From: Lacticaseibacillus manihotivorans DSM 13343 = JCM 12514
GTDB taxonomy: Bacteria > Bacillota > Bacilli > Lactobacillales > Lactobacillaceae
NCBI RefSeq assembly: GCF_001435035.1
Contig: NZ_AZEU01000018.1
Span: 57,750-121,749, forward strand
Length of the DNA stretch: 64,000 bases
Direction of reading: 5' to 3'
Both the position numbers and the translations under genes were made by a program. The notes beneath the pieces were generated by a model. It made no database searches, was not told where the DNA came from, and worked only from the letters and a program-made list of their open reading frames with translations. Shown here one piece after another: positions 1 to 8,097 of the stretch (position 1 is the stretch's first letter; each line of letters begins with the position of its first letter).

Positions 1-23
1 CGGGTAAAGCGTGCTTTGATCAT
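1..23 (-). CDS. prp: Ribosomal-processing cysteine protease Prp (5' fragment)
   Basis: Only the first codons lie in the window, reading MIKARFT from an ATG at 21-23. They begin 18 bases behind the rplU stop on the same strand. In Firmicutes the order is rplU-prp-rpmA, and Prp homologues start MIKA-F-R, so position and start agree. Prp removes the N-terminal extension of ribosomal protein L27. The identification rests on seven residues and synteny only. Confidence 0.6.
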
Positions 24-41
24 GTATTTTGCCTTTTTTAA

Positions 42-353
42 TTAAGCGTTGATCGCGTCAATGACAACTTTGGTATAAGGTTGACGATGACCCTTCTTTT
101 GATGGGAATGCTTCTTAGGCTTGTATTTGAAGGTAACGACCTTCTTTTCACGGCCTTGCTTCTCAACTTTACCAGTAACAGTTGCGCCGTCGATCGTTGG
201 TGTGCCGATCTTGGCGTCGCCTTCGCCTGCAACCAAGATCACTTGGTCAAAGGTAACTGTTGCACCTTGTTCTGCGTCCAGCTTTTCAACGTAGAGAGCT
301 TCGCCCACCTGCGCTTTGTATTGCTTACCGCCAGTTTTGATAATTGCGTACAT
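42..353 (-). CDS. rplU: 50S ribosomal protein L21
   Basis: A 103-aa protein starting [13 protein letters not shown] and carrying the basic [14 protein letters not shown] stretch typical of L21, a 23S rRNA-binding protein of the large subunit. The ATG at 353 was chosen because a consensus AGGAGGT site lies just upstream. The longer open frame back to 503 runs through the leader and is not coding. prp follows directly, forming the usual rplU-prp-rpmA operon. Expression is likely autoregulated through the leader. Confidence 0.97.
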   Translation of the reverse strand: MYAIIKTGGKQYKAQVGEALYVEKLDAEQGATVTFDQVILVAGEGDAKIGTPTIDGATVTGKVEKQGREKKVVTFKYKPKKHSHQKKGHRQPYTKVVIDAINA

Positions 354-468
354 CTTGTGCACCTCCTGTTTTGCCCGTAGGCTTAATCCCCTGATGACTC
401 GCCAAGTTAGGTGCTGTGCTTTGAAACCTAACGTTGTGCGGTTGCAGATGAGGGGTGACAAATACAAC
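354..468 (-). promoter_or_regulatory. 5' leader of rplU, candidate L21 leader
   Basis: About 115 nt lie between the inferred start of transcription and the rplU ATG, with no coding function. Firmicutes rplU mRNAs commonly carry a structured L21 leader thought to mediate feedback by the ribosomal protein. Length and position fit, but I could not verify the fold. Confidence 0.45.
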
Positions 469-474
469 AGAAAG

Positions 475-503
475 ATTGTATCAAATAATGACCGGTGATT
501 CAA
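475..503 (-). promoter_or_regulatory. Promoter of rplU
   Basis: Read on the minus strand: -35 TTGAAT (498-503), a 17-bp spacer and -10 TACAAT (475-480). It fits sigma-A consensus and sits about 115 bp before the rplU start codon. Confidence 0.75.
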
Positions 504-533
504 CCCTGCAAAGAAAATTCTCTTGACACGTGC

Positions 534-562
534 TTGTCGAGTTTCGTAATCATCGGTATACT
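534..562 (+). promoter_or_regulatory. Promoter of the small membrane protein gene
   Basis: -35 TTGTCG (534-539), 17-bp spacer, -10 TATACT (557-562), 24 bp before the ATG at 586. A TTGACA at 523-528 lies 28 bp from the -10 and is too far away to pair with it. Confidence 0.7.
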
Positions 563-585
563 ATAAGAAAAAAAGGGGGCGCACC

Positions 586-846
586 ATGCTTATCGCATTG
601 ATCGACATCTTGATCTTCGTGATCACCGCTGGGTTGTTAGTGACGATCATCGCCCGCATCCCAACGCCACTTAATCTCATCACCGGTTTGTTTACGGCCT
701 TGATCCTCGCGTTGATTGCAGGCGCCATGTTCACTTGGCATAGCACGTTTATGATTTTATACATATTATGGATGATTCTCATTATCGCTGGGTTGTTCGG
801 CTTGCGCTATTGGTTGCGCAGCGGACGCTCCGCCCATTCACGTTAA
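586..846 (+). CDS. Small hydrophobic membrane protein, unknown function
   Basis: An 86-aa protein made almost entirely of three hydrophobic segments (about residues 2-22, 31-50 and 54-77), ending in a basic Arg/Ser-rich tail that by the positive-inside rule should be cytoplasmic. The ATG follows a GGGGG-rich ribosome site. It has its own promoter and shares a bidirectional terminator with the convergent downstream gene, so it is monocistronic. It has no motif I recognise. The balanced hydrophobicity, start signal and terminator make it a credible gene. Confidence 0.8.
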   Translation: MLIALIDILIFVITAGLLVTIIARIPTPLNLITGLFTALILALIAGAMFTWHSTFMILYILWMILIIAGLFGLRYWLRSGRSAHSR

Positions 847-854
847 ATCATTCT

Positions 855-898
855 AAAATAGGAGGCTCAGATGGCATTCATCTGGGCCTCCTATTTTT
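855..898. terminator. Bidirectional terminator
   Basis: A long hairpin (AATAGGAGGC and its complement, with further pairing inside) flanked by an A-run on the left and a T-run on the right. It serves both convergent genes and overlaps the stop codon of the minus-strand gene. Confidence 0.85.
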
Positions 899-1118
899 AA
901 TGCCATTCAAAGCGGATCAAGTCAGAAAAATCATAATGATGGCCATCACTGGTATCAACACTGCCTTGCTTATCCCGCAATTGCTTGAAGATCTCATCAT
1001 GATCCGCAAGCTTGAAGCGGTGTTGAACCGTGGTGCCATCCGTGAAGGTCAATTGCCAAGTTTCATATTGCGGTTGTTTGGCTTTTAAGAGTTTGCGTAA
1101 CGCCTTTTGTGATTTCAT
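897..1118 (-). CDS. Hypothetical 73-aa protein
   Basis: A short soluble protein beginning MKSQKALRKLL and ending FEWH, with a basic N-terminus and a mixed alpha/beta composition. The ATG at 1118 has a GGAGGC ribosome site six bases upstream. The longer frame to 1184 runs through a leader hairpin and is rejected. Single gene, convergent with the membrane protein gene to its left. I do not recognise the family. Confidence 0.7.
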   Translation of the reverse strand: MKSQKALRKLLKAKQPQYETWQLTFTDGTTVQHRFKLADHDEIFKQLRDKQGSVDTSDGHHYDFSDLIRFEWH

Positions 1119-1143
1119 GATTGCGCCTCCAAGTACTGGTTTA

Positions 1144-1172
1144 CAAAAACCGGCGCGAAAGATTCTCGCGCC
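1144..1172 (-). terminator. Leader hairpin followed by a short U-run
   Basis: On the minus strand GGCGCGA pairs with TCGCGCC and is followed by GGTTTTTG, ahead of the 73-aa gene and behind the 40-aa gene terminator. It could be a second terminator or an attenuator. Its role is undetermined. Confidence 0.4.
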
Positions 1173-1203
1173 TGCCCCTGCCAAGGACCTTTATTTTACC
1201 GCA

Positions 1204-1229
1204 TAAAAAAAGACCGGACAAGTCCGGCC
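1204..1229 (-). terminator. Terminator of the 40-aa gene
   Basis: CCGGAC-AA-GTCCGG stem followed on the minus strand by a run of seven T, immediately behind the stop of the 40-aa ORF. Confidence 0.85.
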
Positions 1230-1235
1230 TGAAGC

Positions 1236-1358
1236 TTAAGCTTTAAGTTTGGCCACAGCTTGTTCGATCGTGCGCCCAGTACCAGTGTGATGTTGGTTTT
1301 GGGTGTCGATAGCGATGAATTGTTGTGTGGTCATATCGAGTTGAATTCGATAAGTCAT
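1236..1358 (-). CDS. Small protein, 40 aa, unknown function
   Basis: A 40-codon frame reading MTYRIQLDMTTQQFIAIDTQ and ending TIEQAVAKLKA. It has an ATG, a GGAGGTAA ribosome site, a consensus promoter with exact 17-bp spacing about 55 bp upstream, and a strong terminator right after the stop. The first half alternates polar and hydrophobic residues as in beta strands, and the C-terminus looks helical. The complete transcription unit makes it much more convincing than its length suggests. I do not recognise the family. Confidence 0.75.
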   Translation of the reverse strand: MTYRIQLDMTTQQFIAIDTQNQHHTGTGRTIEQAVAKLKA

Positions 1359-1413
1359 AAATATTACCTCCATTCGGTTAATACGTGAATGGTCTTTCGG
1401 TAGCGATGTACTT

Positions 1414-1442
1414 ATAATACTTTATAAAAGTAAGACCGTCAA
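1414..1442 (-). promoter_or_regulatory. Promoter of the 40-aa gene
   Basis: Minus strand: -35 TTGACG (1437-1442), 17-bp spacer, -10 TATTAT (1414-1419). Confidence 0.8.
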
Positions 1443-1493
1443 GTATTATTCGTTTAATTAACGACAAGAATCAGTTTAACAAATTTTGGCGAC

Positions 1494-1522
1494 AAAAAAA
1501 TCAGCCTGAAGTCTCAGGCTGA
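1494..1522 (-). terminator. Terminator of the tRNA pair
   Basis: TCAGCCTGA and its complement around a short loop, followed on the minus strand by seven T, just downstream of tRNA-Pro. Confidence 0.85.
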
Positions 1523-1535
1523 TCTCGTTCATTAG

Positions 1536-1609
1536 TCGGGAAAACAGGATTCGAACCTGCGACCCCCTGGTCCCAAACCAGGTGCTCTACCAAGCTGAGC
1601 TATTTCCCG
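1536..1609 (-). tRNA. tRNA-Pro (anticodon UGG)
   Basis: A full cloverleaf on the minus strand. The acceptor stem CGGGAAA pairs with TTTCCCG, the anticodon loop is TTTGGGA giving UGG, and the T-arm carries GTTCGAATC. The discriminator is A and CCA is not encoded. It lies in tandem with tRNA-Arg, 84 bp apart, and probably shares its transcript. Confidence 0.95.
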
Positions 1610-1693
1610 AAAAGGTCTTGGCTTATCGCCGAAATCTATCTTACCAGCTATTCATGAAAATGCCAACAACAATTTTCATGAAACCGGTAAAAA

Positions 1694-1767
1694 TGTGCCA
1701 GGCGGGATTCGAACCCGCGACAAATGGTTTAGAAGACCATTGCTCTATCCAACTGAGCTACTAGCAC
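1694..1767 (-). tRNA. tRNA-Arg (anticodon UCU)
   Basis: Cloverleaf on the minus strand with acceptor GTGCTAG/CTGGCAC, anticodon loop CTTCTAA (UCU) and T-loop GTTCGAATC. The discriminator is A and CCA is not encoded. It is upstream of tRNA-Pro and likely cotranscribed. Confidence 0.95.
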
Positions 1768-1820
1768 GTTTTCATCATATTAGTATAAATATTCAAATCA
1801 CCGCTGTCAATTCAAATCGC

Positions 1821-1849
1821 TTGCACCACGCCTAGGCGTTCGCTACACT
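1821..1849 (+). promoter_or_regulatory. Promoter of pepX
   Basis: -35 TTGCAC (1821-1826), 17-bp spacer, -10 TACACT (1844-1849), 34 bp before the pepX ATG. Confidence 0.75.
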
Positions 1850-1883
1850 AACAGTATCATGTGAACGAAATGAGGAACATGCA

Positions 1884-4262
1884 ATGAAACTCAATCAATT
1901 CGGCCGCCTGACCCCGAATACGGCCACGCAACTTAAAGAACTCGATCTGATCGGCTTTGACGCGGATCCTGACTTACCTTTTGCCCAAAGCCTCGCCAAA
2001 AATTATCGCCTGTTGTTTCCAGAAGCGTTGAATGCTACCCAACAAGCTCAAGCACTGAAAGCTGTCGCTGTCGACGATCACCAAACCTTGGCCACTTGGT
2101 TAGACACTGAACCCACCAGCATGACGCGTACCCAATTTTATGCCGTCGCCTTGCAGTTGCTGGGCTTTCATCCTGAGTTCAAAAACTTGGCAAAGTCAAT
2201 CGCCCAAATGCAAAACGCCCAATTACCAACGGTTGACGCGGATCTTGCCACCACAACGACTTTTCTTGAGGCGTTATATCTTCTATTAAATACACGCACG
2301 CCAAAACTGGTCACTTACCTCGATGATCTCGCCAACCGCGGGTTCTTCGAAGATTTTCAAGCTGACAAACAAACCCCGCAATATTTATTTTTCAACGGTA
2401 AAAGTCAAGCCGTGTTTGATCCGCGCCAGTTGATCCGCGAAGTCGTTTGGGTGGAATCCGATCTAGATACTGATGAAGATGGCCAACGCGACTTACTCGA
2501 AACCACCATTTTTCGGCCGAAAGCCACTGATCTCGGCACCAAAATGCCGGCCTTGTTCACTGCCAACCCTTACTTCCATGGCACCAACGATGAGCAAGTT
2601 GAAGCCGCAACGCATATTCCTGAACCAAACCTCGTCGTCAAAACGCAAAGTCACACTAAAGCAGACGTCACTTATCATGAACCTGAGCCTTTGGATCTGC
2701 CTCGCGCACAAGCAAGTGGTGAAACTCAAACTGCCACCAGCTACGCCAGTGAAAACGGAATCTATAGCTTAAATGATTATTTCTTAAGCCGCGGCTTTGC
2801 GACGGTTTATTCCGCAGGCGTCGGCACCCAAGGCTCTGACGGCTTGCGCAGTGTCGGCGGCCCTAGTGAAACTGCTAGTGCTGTCGCAGTGATCGAATGG
2901 CTCAATGGCTCACGCCGCGCGTTCACCGATCGTACCCGCACGACGACCATCAAAGCCTGGTGGTGCAACCACAAGATCGCCATGACTGGGAAATCTTATC
3001 TCGGGACGCTGGCCATTGCCGCTGCCACCAGCGGTGTTGAAGGACTAAAAACCGTCATTTCTGAAGCCGCTATTTCCAGTTGGTACGATTACTACCGCGA
3101 AAACGGTTTGGTCGTCGCCCCAGGCGGTTTCCAAGGTGAAGATGCGGATGTCTTAGCTGTGGATACTTTTTCTCGTTTGAAACAAGCTGGTGATATGTTA
3201 GGCATTCAAGCGAAATGGGAAGCGTCTTTGCACGCCATCAGTTCGGCCCAAGACCGCACCACTGGCGATTACAACGCCTGGTGGGATGCGCGCAACTATC
3301 GCAATCACCTCAACGATATTCGCTGTGACATTGTTTCTGTGCATGGTTTAAATGATACCAATGTCAAACCCGCCAATGTGATCCGGTTGTTCAACGGTCT
3401 CAAAAATTTACCAATCCAGAAAAAGCTGTTCTTACATCAAGGTCAGCACGTCTATTTGAACAATGTGCAGTCACTTGATTTCACTGATCAAATGAATCTG
3501 TGGTTGACCAACAAGCTGCTTGATGTCGATAACGGTGCCAACGATACGATTCCTAATGTGCAAGTGCAAGATAACGTTGAACCCCAAACTTGGCATCAAT
3601 ACGCCGCTTTTGGCCCTTCTCAGACACGCACTTTGAACTTGGCCAGCGACTGGACCAGCGAACGGTCCAGTTTTGCTGACAATGCCACTGCCACTTTCAA
3701 ATCCGAGCACGACACCAGCGCTAGTTTTGAACAAGCAATCATTCAGCCTACCAGTGCTTATGCCGATAGTCGCTTGTGGTTGACGCAAGTGCCACTTGAT
3801 CACGATTTAATCTTGGATGGGACCCCTGAAATCAGCCTGAAGCTTTGGATCGATGCGCCAACCGCCATTTTAAGTGTGCGGTTGATCGACTTAGGTGAGG
3901 CCCAACGTTTTGGTGAAACTGCCAGCATCGTTGCACGTGACGGCTATCAACTCGGCTATGATTTCAAAACCCAAGATATTGTCGAATTTGCGCCGGCCAA
4001 AGCCACTGCGGCCAAGTTGATCAGCTACGGCCACGTCAACGTCCAAAATCCTGTGAATGCTTATGAAATTCAAACTGTTACGCCAGGCGAACCCTTTAAC
4101 GTTCACTTCGCCTTGCAACCCACACATTACGTGTTACCGGCAGGCCGCCAATTGGCCTTGATCATTCATGGTGCCGACATGGCGCAAACCATTCGTCCGA
4201 CTGCCGTGGTCAACTATCATTTAGATTTCGCCAATTCTTTCTTGAAACTACCTTTGCGTTAA
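1884..4262 (+). CDS. pepX: Xaa-Pro dipeptidyl-peptidase PepX
   Basis: A 792-aa serine peptidase of family S15 that releases X-Pro dipeptides from the N-terminus of peptides, a key cytoplasmic step in use of proline-rich casein peptides. The nucleophile motif GKSYLG is visible with Ser at about residue 371. Acid and base candidates are the Asp in VHGLNDTNV and the His in LHQGQHVYL. The N-terminal helical domain and C-terminal beta domain are both present, and the length matches lactobacillar PepX. It is monocistronic, with its own promoter and terminator. Start: ATG preceded by TGAGGAAC. Confidence 0.97.
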   Translation: MKLNQFGRLTPNTATQLKELDLIGFDADPDLPFAQSLAKNYRLLFPEALNATQQAQALKAVAVDDHQTLATWLDTEPTSMTRTQFYAVALQLLGFHPEFKNLAKSIAQMQNAQLPTVDADLATTTTFLEALYLLLNTRTPKLVTYLDDLANRGFFEDFQADKQTPQYLFFNGKSQAVFDPRQLIREVVWVESDLDTDEDGQRDLLETTIFRPKATDLGTKMPALFTANPYFHGTNDEQVEAATHIPEPNLVVKTQSHTKADVTYHEPEPLDLPRAQASGETQTATSYASENGIYSLNDYFLSRGFATVYSAGVGTQGSDGLRSVGGPSETASAVAVIEWLNGSRRAFTDRTRTTTIKAWWCNHKIAMTGKSYLGTLAIAAATSGVEGLKTVISEAAISSWYDYYRENGLVVAPGGFQGEDADVLAVDTFSRLKQAGDMLGIQAKWEASLHAISSAQDRTTGDYNAWWDARNYRNHLNDIRCDIVSVHGLNDTNVKPANVIRLFNGLKNLPIQKKLFLHQGQHVYLNNVQSLDFTDQMNLWLTNKLLDVDNGANDTIPNVQVQDNVEPQTWHQYAAFGPSQTRTLNLASDWTSERSSFADNATATFKSEHDTSASFEQAIIQPTSAYADSRLWLTQVPLDHDLILDGTPEISLKLWIDAPTAILSVRLIDLGEAQRFGETASIVARDGYQLGYDFKTQDIVEFAPAKATAAKLISYGHVNVQNPVNAYEIQTVTPGEPFNVHFALQPTHYVLPAGRQLALIIHGADMAQTIRPTAVVNYHLDFANSFLKLPLR

Positions 4263-4268
4263 CTAGTC

Positions 4269-4305
4269 AAACCGCTGCTCAAAAAATTTGAGTGGCGGTT
4301 TTTTT
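4269..4305 (+). terminator. Terminator of pepX
   Basis: AACCGC(T)GCTC / GAGTGGCGGTT stem with a run of seven T, directly after the pepX stop. Confidence 0.9.
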
Positions 4306-4319
4306 AATGCCTACAGCTG

Positions 4320-4722
4320 AAAGCACAACAAATCCACGAAACAGTTGCCTATTTCGTGGATCTGCGGCGTTGATGCCGATTCAGTTACGTTCATGCAGTC
4401 ATCTCATGTATCCAAGCCCGTGTCTGCGTAAGCCTGGGGGATTGGCCCTAACCCACTTTAACGCCTAATCAGCTCTGCATTGCCTTTCGGATACAGGCGT
4501 CACTTGCTTCCCATGTCACCATGGGGAAATCGATCCGGTGTGATCAAATGAGCTCCTTAAGGAACCCCTCAGTGCCGGCACTTCTGATGCTAGAGATCCA
4601 ATGACTACCAACAATTAAGCTGGGCCACTGCGGATCAGTCTCACGGGGTTTGCGGGGATCTGCCCCCCGTTGCGAAGAGTTTCAAGCAGCGTGCGCTAAG
4701 TTGCTTTCTCCACCTTGTTAAC
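4320..4722 (-). ncRNA. Candidate structured non-coding RNA, about 400 nt
   Basis: This 540-bp gap between pepX and glnA has no ORF but is rich in hairpins. On the minus strand these include AAGCA..AGCG-CA-CGCT..TGCTT, ACGGGG..CCCCGT, GATCC..GGATC, AGTGCCGGCACT, TTCCCCATGG/CATGGGAA, and a long-range pair TGTATCC/GGATACA. A consensus promoter faces inward on the minus strand at 4729-4757. The 3' end is a 10-bp hairpin (4331-4361) followed by a U-rich tail. I looked for hallmark sequences of tmRNA, RNase P RNA, SRP RNA and 6S RNA and found none. The plus strand cannot be excluded as the transcribed one. Confidence 0.6.
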
Positions 4723-4728
4723 GCGTTT

Positions 4729-4757
4729 AGTTTACCACCCGCGTTCCACCCTGACAA
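4729..4757 (-). promoter_or_regulatory. Promoter of the candidate ncRNA
   Basis: Minus strand: -35 TTGTCA (4752-4757), 17-bp spacer, -10 TAAACT (4729-4734). It starts behind the glnA terminator and faces a region with no ORF. Confidence 0.65.
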
Positions 4758-4808
4758 GACTAACAGTTATAAACGTTTTTCATAAAAAATAACCTGACTG
4801 CAGCGCAG

Positions 4809-4838
4809 TAAAAAAGCCTCGCTTTTCAACGAGGCTTC
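4809..4838 (-). terminator. Terminator of glnRA
   Basis: AAGCCTCG..CGAGGCTT hairpin with a T-run on the minus strand, just behind the glnA stop. Confidence 0.9.
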
Positions 4839-4846
4839 CCCACACA

Positions 4847-6190
4847 TTAATAAAGTTCAAGGTATTGATCGCGTTCCCATTCAGAAACGGATTGACGATA
4901 TGCAGCCCATTCAAGATCCTTAGAATCTTTAAAGGATTGATACAAATGCGGGCCAAGCGCACCTTTAACCACTGGATCAGCAGCTAAAGCTTTCAAGGCG
5001 TTGTGCAAAGTGGAAGGCAAATCTTGGATATGGTTAGCTTTGCGTTCGTCGTCTTGCATCCGGTAGATGTTGCGATCGATGGCATCTTCTGGAGTCAAGC
5101 CGTTGCCGATCCCATCAAGGCCAGCTTCCAAAATAGCGGCAATGGCTAAGTATGGGTTAGCTGTTGGATCAACAGAACGCAATTCCAAACGGGTACCTAA
5201 ACCGCGAGATTGTGGGACGCGGATCAATGGCGAACGGTTGGTACCAGACCAAGCGATGTAAACTGGGGCTTCAAAGCCTGGGACCAAACGCTTGTAGGAG
5301 TTGACCGTTGGGTTGTTGATGGCGGTCAAGCCACGTGCGTGTTCCAACAAGCCCGCCAAGAAGTGCTTGGAAGTGGTGGATAATTGATCTTCACCATTTT
5401 CATCAAAGAAGACGTTGGTTTTGTCATCTTTGAACAAGGACATGTTGATGTGCATGCCTGAGCCGTTGATGCCTTGTAATGGCTTTGGCATGAAGGTCGC
5501 ATACAAGTTGTATTGACGCGCGATGGACTTAACCACCAGCTTGAAAGTTTGAATGTTGTCAGCAGCTTGCAAGGCGTCGGTGTACTTAAAGTCGATTTCA
5601 TGTTGGCCAGGCGCAACTTCATGGTGAGAAGCTTCCACTTCAAAGCCCATCTTTTCCAGTTCCAACACGATATCACGCCGGCAGTTTTCACCTAAGTCCA
5701 ATGGGGCAAAGTCGAAGTATGAGCCTTTATCGTTGAGCTTGGTGGTTGGTTGACCATTTTCGTCTAATTTGAATAAGAAGAATTCTGGTTCTGGGCCGAT
5801 GTTGAAATCAGAGAAACCAGCGGCTTTCATTTTGTCGATCACACGGATCAAGTTGTTACGTGGGTCGCCGGCAAAAGGAGTCCCATCAGATTTGTGCACG
5901 GAGCAGATCAAGCGTGCGACTTTGCCGTGTTCATTGCCCCATGGGAACAATAACCAGGAATTAAAATCTGGGTACAAGCGCATATCACTTTCTTCGATGC
6001 GGACAAAGCCATCGATCGAAGACCCATCAAACGCGATCTTGTTGTTCAAGACCTTCTCAAGTTGTGAAATCGGCACTTCAACGTTTTTGATGATCCCGTT
6101 AACATCGGTGAACATCAAACGCAAAAACTTCACATTTTCATCCTTGACACTTTGTCGAATTGCTTCGGCGGTGATCGTCTTCTTTGCCAT
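4847..6190 (-). CDS. glnA: Glutamine synthetase type I
   Basis: A 447-aa GSI-alpha enzyme that makes glutamine from glutamate, ammonia and ATP as a dodecamer. Visible signatures are FDGSSIDGF near the N-terminus, [11 protein letters not shown] (metal ligands), the [10 protein letters not shown] active-site segment, and [17 protein letters not shown] with NRSPLIRVP for nucleotide and glutamate binding. Length is normal for Firmicutes. It follows glnR with a 27-bp gap and lies in its operon. It is therefore expected to be repressed by GlnR when nitrogen is plentiful, with feedback-inhibited GlnA acting as the co-sensor. Confidence 0.97.
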   Translation of the reverse strand: MAKKTITAEAIRQSVKDENVKFLRLMFTDVNGIIKNVEVPISQLEKVLNNKIAFDGSSIDGFVRIEESDMRLYPDFNSWLLFPWGNEHGKVARLICSVHKSDGTPFAGDPRNNLIRVIDKMKAAGFSDFNIGPEPEFFLFKLDENGQPTTKLNDKGSYFDFAPLDLGENCRRDIVLELEKMGFEVEASHHEVAPGQHEIDFKYTDALQAADNIQTFKLVVKSIARQYNLYATFMPKPLQGINGSGMHINMSLFKDDKTNVFFDENGEDQLSTTSKHFLAGLLEHARGLTAINNPTVNSYKRLVPGFEAPVYIAWSGTNRSPLIRVPQSRGLGTRLELRSVDPTANPYLAIAAILEAGLDGIGNGLTPEDAIDRNIYRMQDDERKANHIQDLPSTLHNALKALAADPVVKGALGPHLYQSFKDSKDLEWAAYRQSVSEWERDQYLELY

Positions 6191-6217
6191 TCTTATTGAA
6201 CTCCTTTGTGTGTGTTG

Positions 6218-6577
6218 TTACGGCCGGAAACCAAATCCCTGACGGATATTGTTGGCTTGATTCAAACGACTTTGATTCATCAATTCATCCCGTAACATCT
6301 GACGAACTTCTTCATCAGAGTTAGGCTCACGGTGACGCGGATGCATCAACTGCTTAATATCGGCAAGTGTGAAACCATCGGCCAATTGCCCTTTGATTTC
6401 AAGTAAGGTGTCGATATGATTCAACGAATACATCCGGTGATTGCCTGCCGTGCGTTCGGGGTGAACCAAGTCTTGCGCTTCGTAGTATCTGATCTGTCGC
6501 GCGGTGAGATCCGTCAACTGGATCACTGTACCAATTGGTAGGACACACCGCGTGCGTAAATCGCCGATGTCTGGCAT
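6218..6577 (-). CDS. glnR: Nitrogen repressor GlnR (MerR family)
   Basis: A 119-aa MerR-family repressor. The N-terminal winged helix includes LTDLTARQIRYYEAQDLVHPERTAGNHRMYS, the recognition region typical of GlnR/TnrA. The C-terminal tail, which senses glutamine synthetase, ends NNIRQGFGFRP. The ATG at 6577 is chosen because GGAGG sits seven bases upstream. A GTG one codon earlier is less well spaced. It is the first gene of glnRA. A perfect GlnR operator lies about 65 bp upstream, so the operon represses itself. Confidence 0.95.
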   Translation of the reverse strand: MPDIGDLRTRCVLPIGTVIQLTDLTARQIRYYEAQDLVHPERTAGNHRMYSLNHIDTLLEIKGQLADGFTLADIKQLMHPRHREPNSDEEVRQMLRDELMNQSRLNQANNIRQGFGFRP

Positions 6578-6642
6578 CACTTGGCCTCCTTCCGATAACA
6601 GGGATTATACTAACAACCATACCGTTATCCGTCAACGGTCAA

Positions 6643-6659
6643 TGTCACCTATTCTAACA
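6643..6659 (-). promoter_or_regulatory. GlnR operator upstream of glnRA
   Basis: TGTTAGAATAGGTGACA matches the published GlnR/TnrA box TGTNA-N7-TNACA at every fixed position. Downstream are a TTGACG and a -10 TATAAT (6604-6609). Their spacing is 20 bp, longer than ideal. Confidence 0.8.
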
Positions 6660-6786
6660 TCTATCCTAAAAAATGTGAATGAATCGTTTTCAATGTTCGG
6701 GTTTCGGCTGATTTTATCAAGGTTCTTGGTTGGGGTTAACATTTTCGCTTCATGATTGTGCCAGATTGACCTCATCGTTTTCCAAT

Positions 6787-6822
6787 CAAAAAAGGTTCAA
6801 CTCCATGACAAGAGTTGAACCA
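6787..6822 (-). terminator. Terminator of miaA-ynbB
   Basis: GGTTCAACTC..GAGTTGAACC hairpin followed on the minus strand by six T. It separates this operon from glnRA. Confidence 0.9.
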
Positions 6823-6831
6823 ATCACACGA

Positions 6832-8097
6832 TTATTTTTGATCAAAGAAGGTGGCTTGGGCGGCCCCGATGATCGCCACTTTCACATGGGCAAAGGTTAA
6901 CCCGCCTTGCATGTACAAGGTGTAAGGTTCACGCAATGGGCCATCCCCGGAGAATTCTGTGGTGGAGCCAGACACAAATGACCCCCCTGCCATGATGACG
7001 GGATCTTCATACCCGGCCATGGTTTCTGGAATTGGGGTGACGAAAGAATCGATCGGCGAGTTGGCTTGGATGGCAGCGGCAAACTTGATCATGTCATCTG
7101 GATTGCCAAAGTTGACCGTTTGAATCAAGTCAGTCCGCGGCGCATCCCACTTTGGGCTGACCGATAAGCCCAATTCTTCTAATAGCGCCGCTTCAAAAAT
7201 GGCGCCTTTAATGGCATTACCAGTGGTTTGTGGGGAAATGAAGAAACCTTGGAACATATCGCGCAAGGAACCAAACGTCGCCCCTTCAGCGCCACCAAGA
7301 CCCGGCACCGTGAAGCGATAGCTGATGCGTTCGATCAAATCTTTGCGCCCAACAATGTAGCCACCGGTTTTAGCCATACCACCGCCGGCATTCTTGAACA
7401 AACTACCGGCGATCACATCAACGCCGACATGGGTTGGTTCTTGAGTTTCGGAGAATTCCCCATAGGCGTTATCCGCAAAGATCCACACATCAGGCTTTAC
7501 GCTGCGAACCGCTTTGACCATTTCAGCAATTTTGGCGATGGTGAAGGAATCGCGCGTCGCATAACCGCGAGAGCGTTGAATAGCCACCACTTTGGTTTCG
7601 GGACGCAGGCGCTTTTTAACCGCTTCAAGATCCACTTCACCGTTAGGCAACAAATCCACATAATCGACGTTGATGCCATATTCTTTCGGCGTGCCGATCC
7701 CGTTGCCGGCCAAGCCTAAAACTTCTTGCAGCGTGTCATAAGGTTCGCCGGTGATATATAAAATTTCATCCCCTGGGCGCACCAAACCGAGCAAACCGAC
7801 TCCGATGGCATGCGTCCCTGAAACAAATTGTGGACGCACTAAAGCGTCTTCGCCACCTAACACATCAGCATAAATTTCTTCAAGTTTGTCGCGGCCTTCA
7901 TCGCTGTGACCGTAGCCAGTGGACCCATATAAGTCACTTTCTGAGACGTTATGTTCCTGAAAACTGCGCAATACCTTGGCTTGGTTTTCGACGATTTGCT
8001 CGTCCATTTCCGCCAAGCGTGGGGCAATTTTTTGATCGACTTTATCGACCACCGAAATTAATTTCGGATCAAAGTTATCTTTCCAACTCAAAATCAT
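6832..8097 (-). CDS. ynbB: Methionine gamma-lyase-like PLP enzyme YnbB (aluminium-resistance family)
   Basis: A 421-aa fold-type-I PLP enzyme of the family often labelled aluminium resistance protein. The PLP-binding lysine lies in GSLFKNAGGGMAKTGGYIVG. Upstream QFVSGTHAIGVGLLGLVRPGDE is the phosphate-binding segment and VWIFADNAYGEF holds the cofactor Asp. The start overlaps the miaA stop by 4 bp (ATGA), so translation is coupled. The same genes sit together ahead of glnRA in Bacillus (miaA..ynbB-glnR-glnA). The physiological substrate is not established; sulfur amino acid cleavage is inferred from the fold. Confidence 0.85.
   Translation of the reverse strand: MILSWKDNFDPKLISVVDKVDQKIAPRLAEMDEQIVENQAKVLRSFQEHNVSESDLYGSTGYGHSDEGRDKLEEIYADVLGGEDALVRPQFVSGTHAIGVGLLGLVRPGDEILYITGEPYDTLQEVLGLAGNGIGTPKEYGINVDYVDLLPNGEVDLEAVKKRLRPETKVVAIQRSRGYATRDSFTIAKIAEMVKAVRSVKPDVWIFADNAYGEFSETQEPTHVGVDVIAGSLFKNAGGGMAKTGGYIVGRKDLIERISYRFTVPGLGGAEGATFGSLRDMFQGFFISPQTTGNAIKGAIFEAALLEELGLSVSPKWDAPRTDLIQTVNFGNPDDMIKFAAAIQANSPIDSFVTPIPETMAGYEDPVIMAGGSFVSGSTTEFSGDGPLREPYTLYMQGGLTFAHVKVAIIGAAQATFFDQK

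Noticed and set aside
523..528. TTGACA as -35 of the small membrane protein gene
   Set aside because: The distance to the -10 TATACT is 28 bp. TTGTCG at 534-539 gives the correct 17-bp spacing.
4320..4722. tmRNA, RNase P RNA, SRP RNA or 6S RNA
   Set aside because: Hallmarks looked for (tmRNA T-arm and tag codons, GAGGAAAGTCC of RNase P, the SRP GGAAGCAG domain in context) are absent. A GGAAGCA on the minus strand is too short to count.
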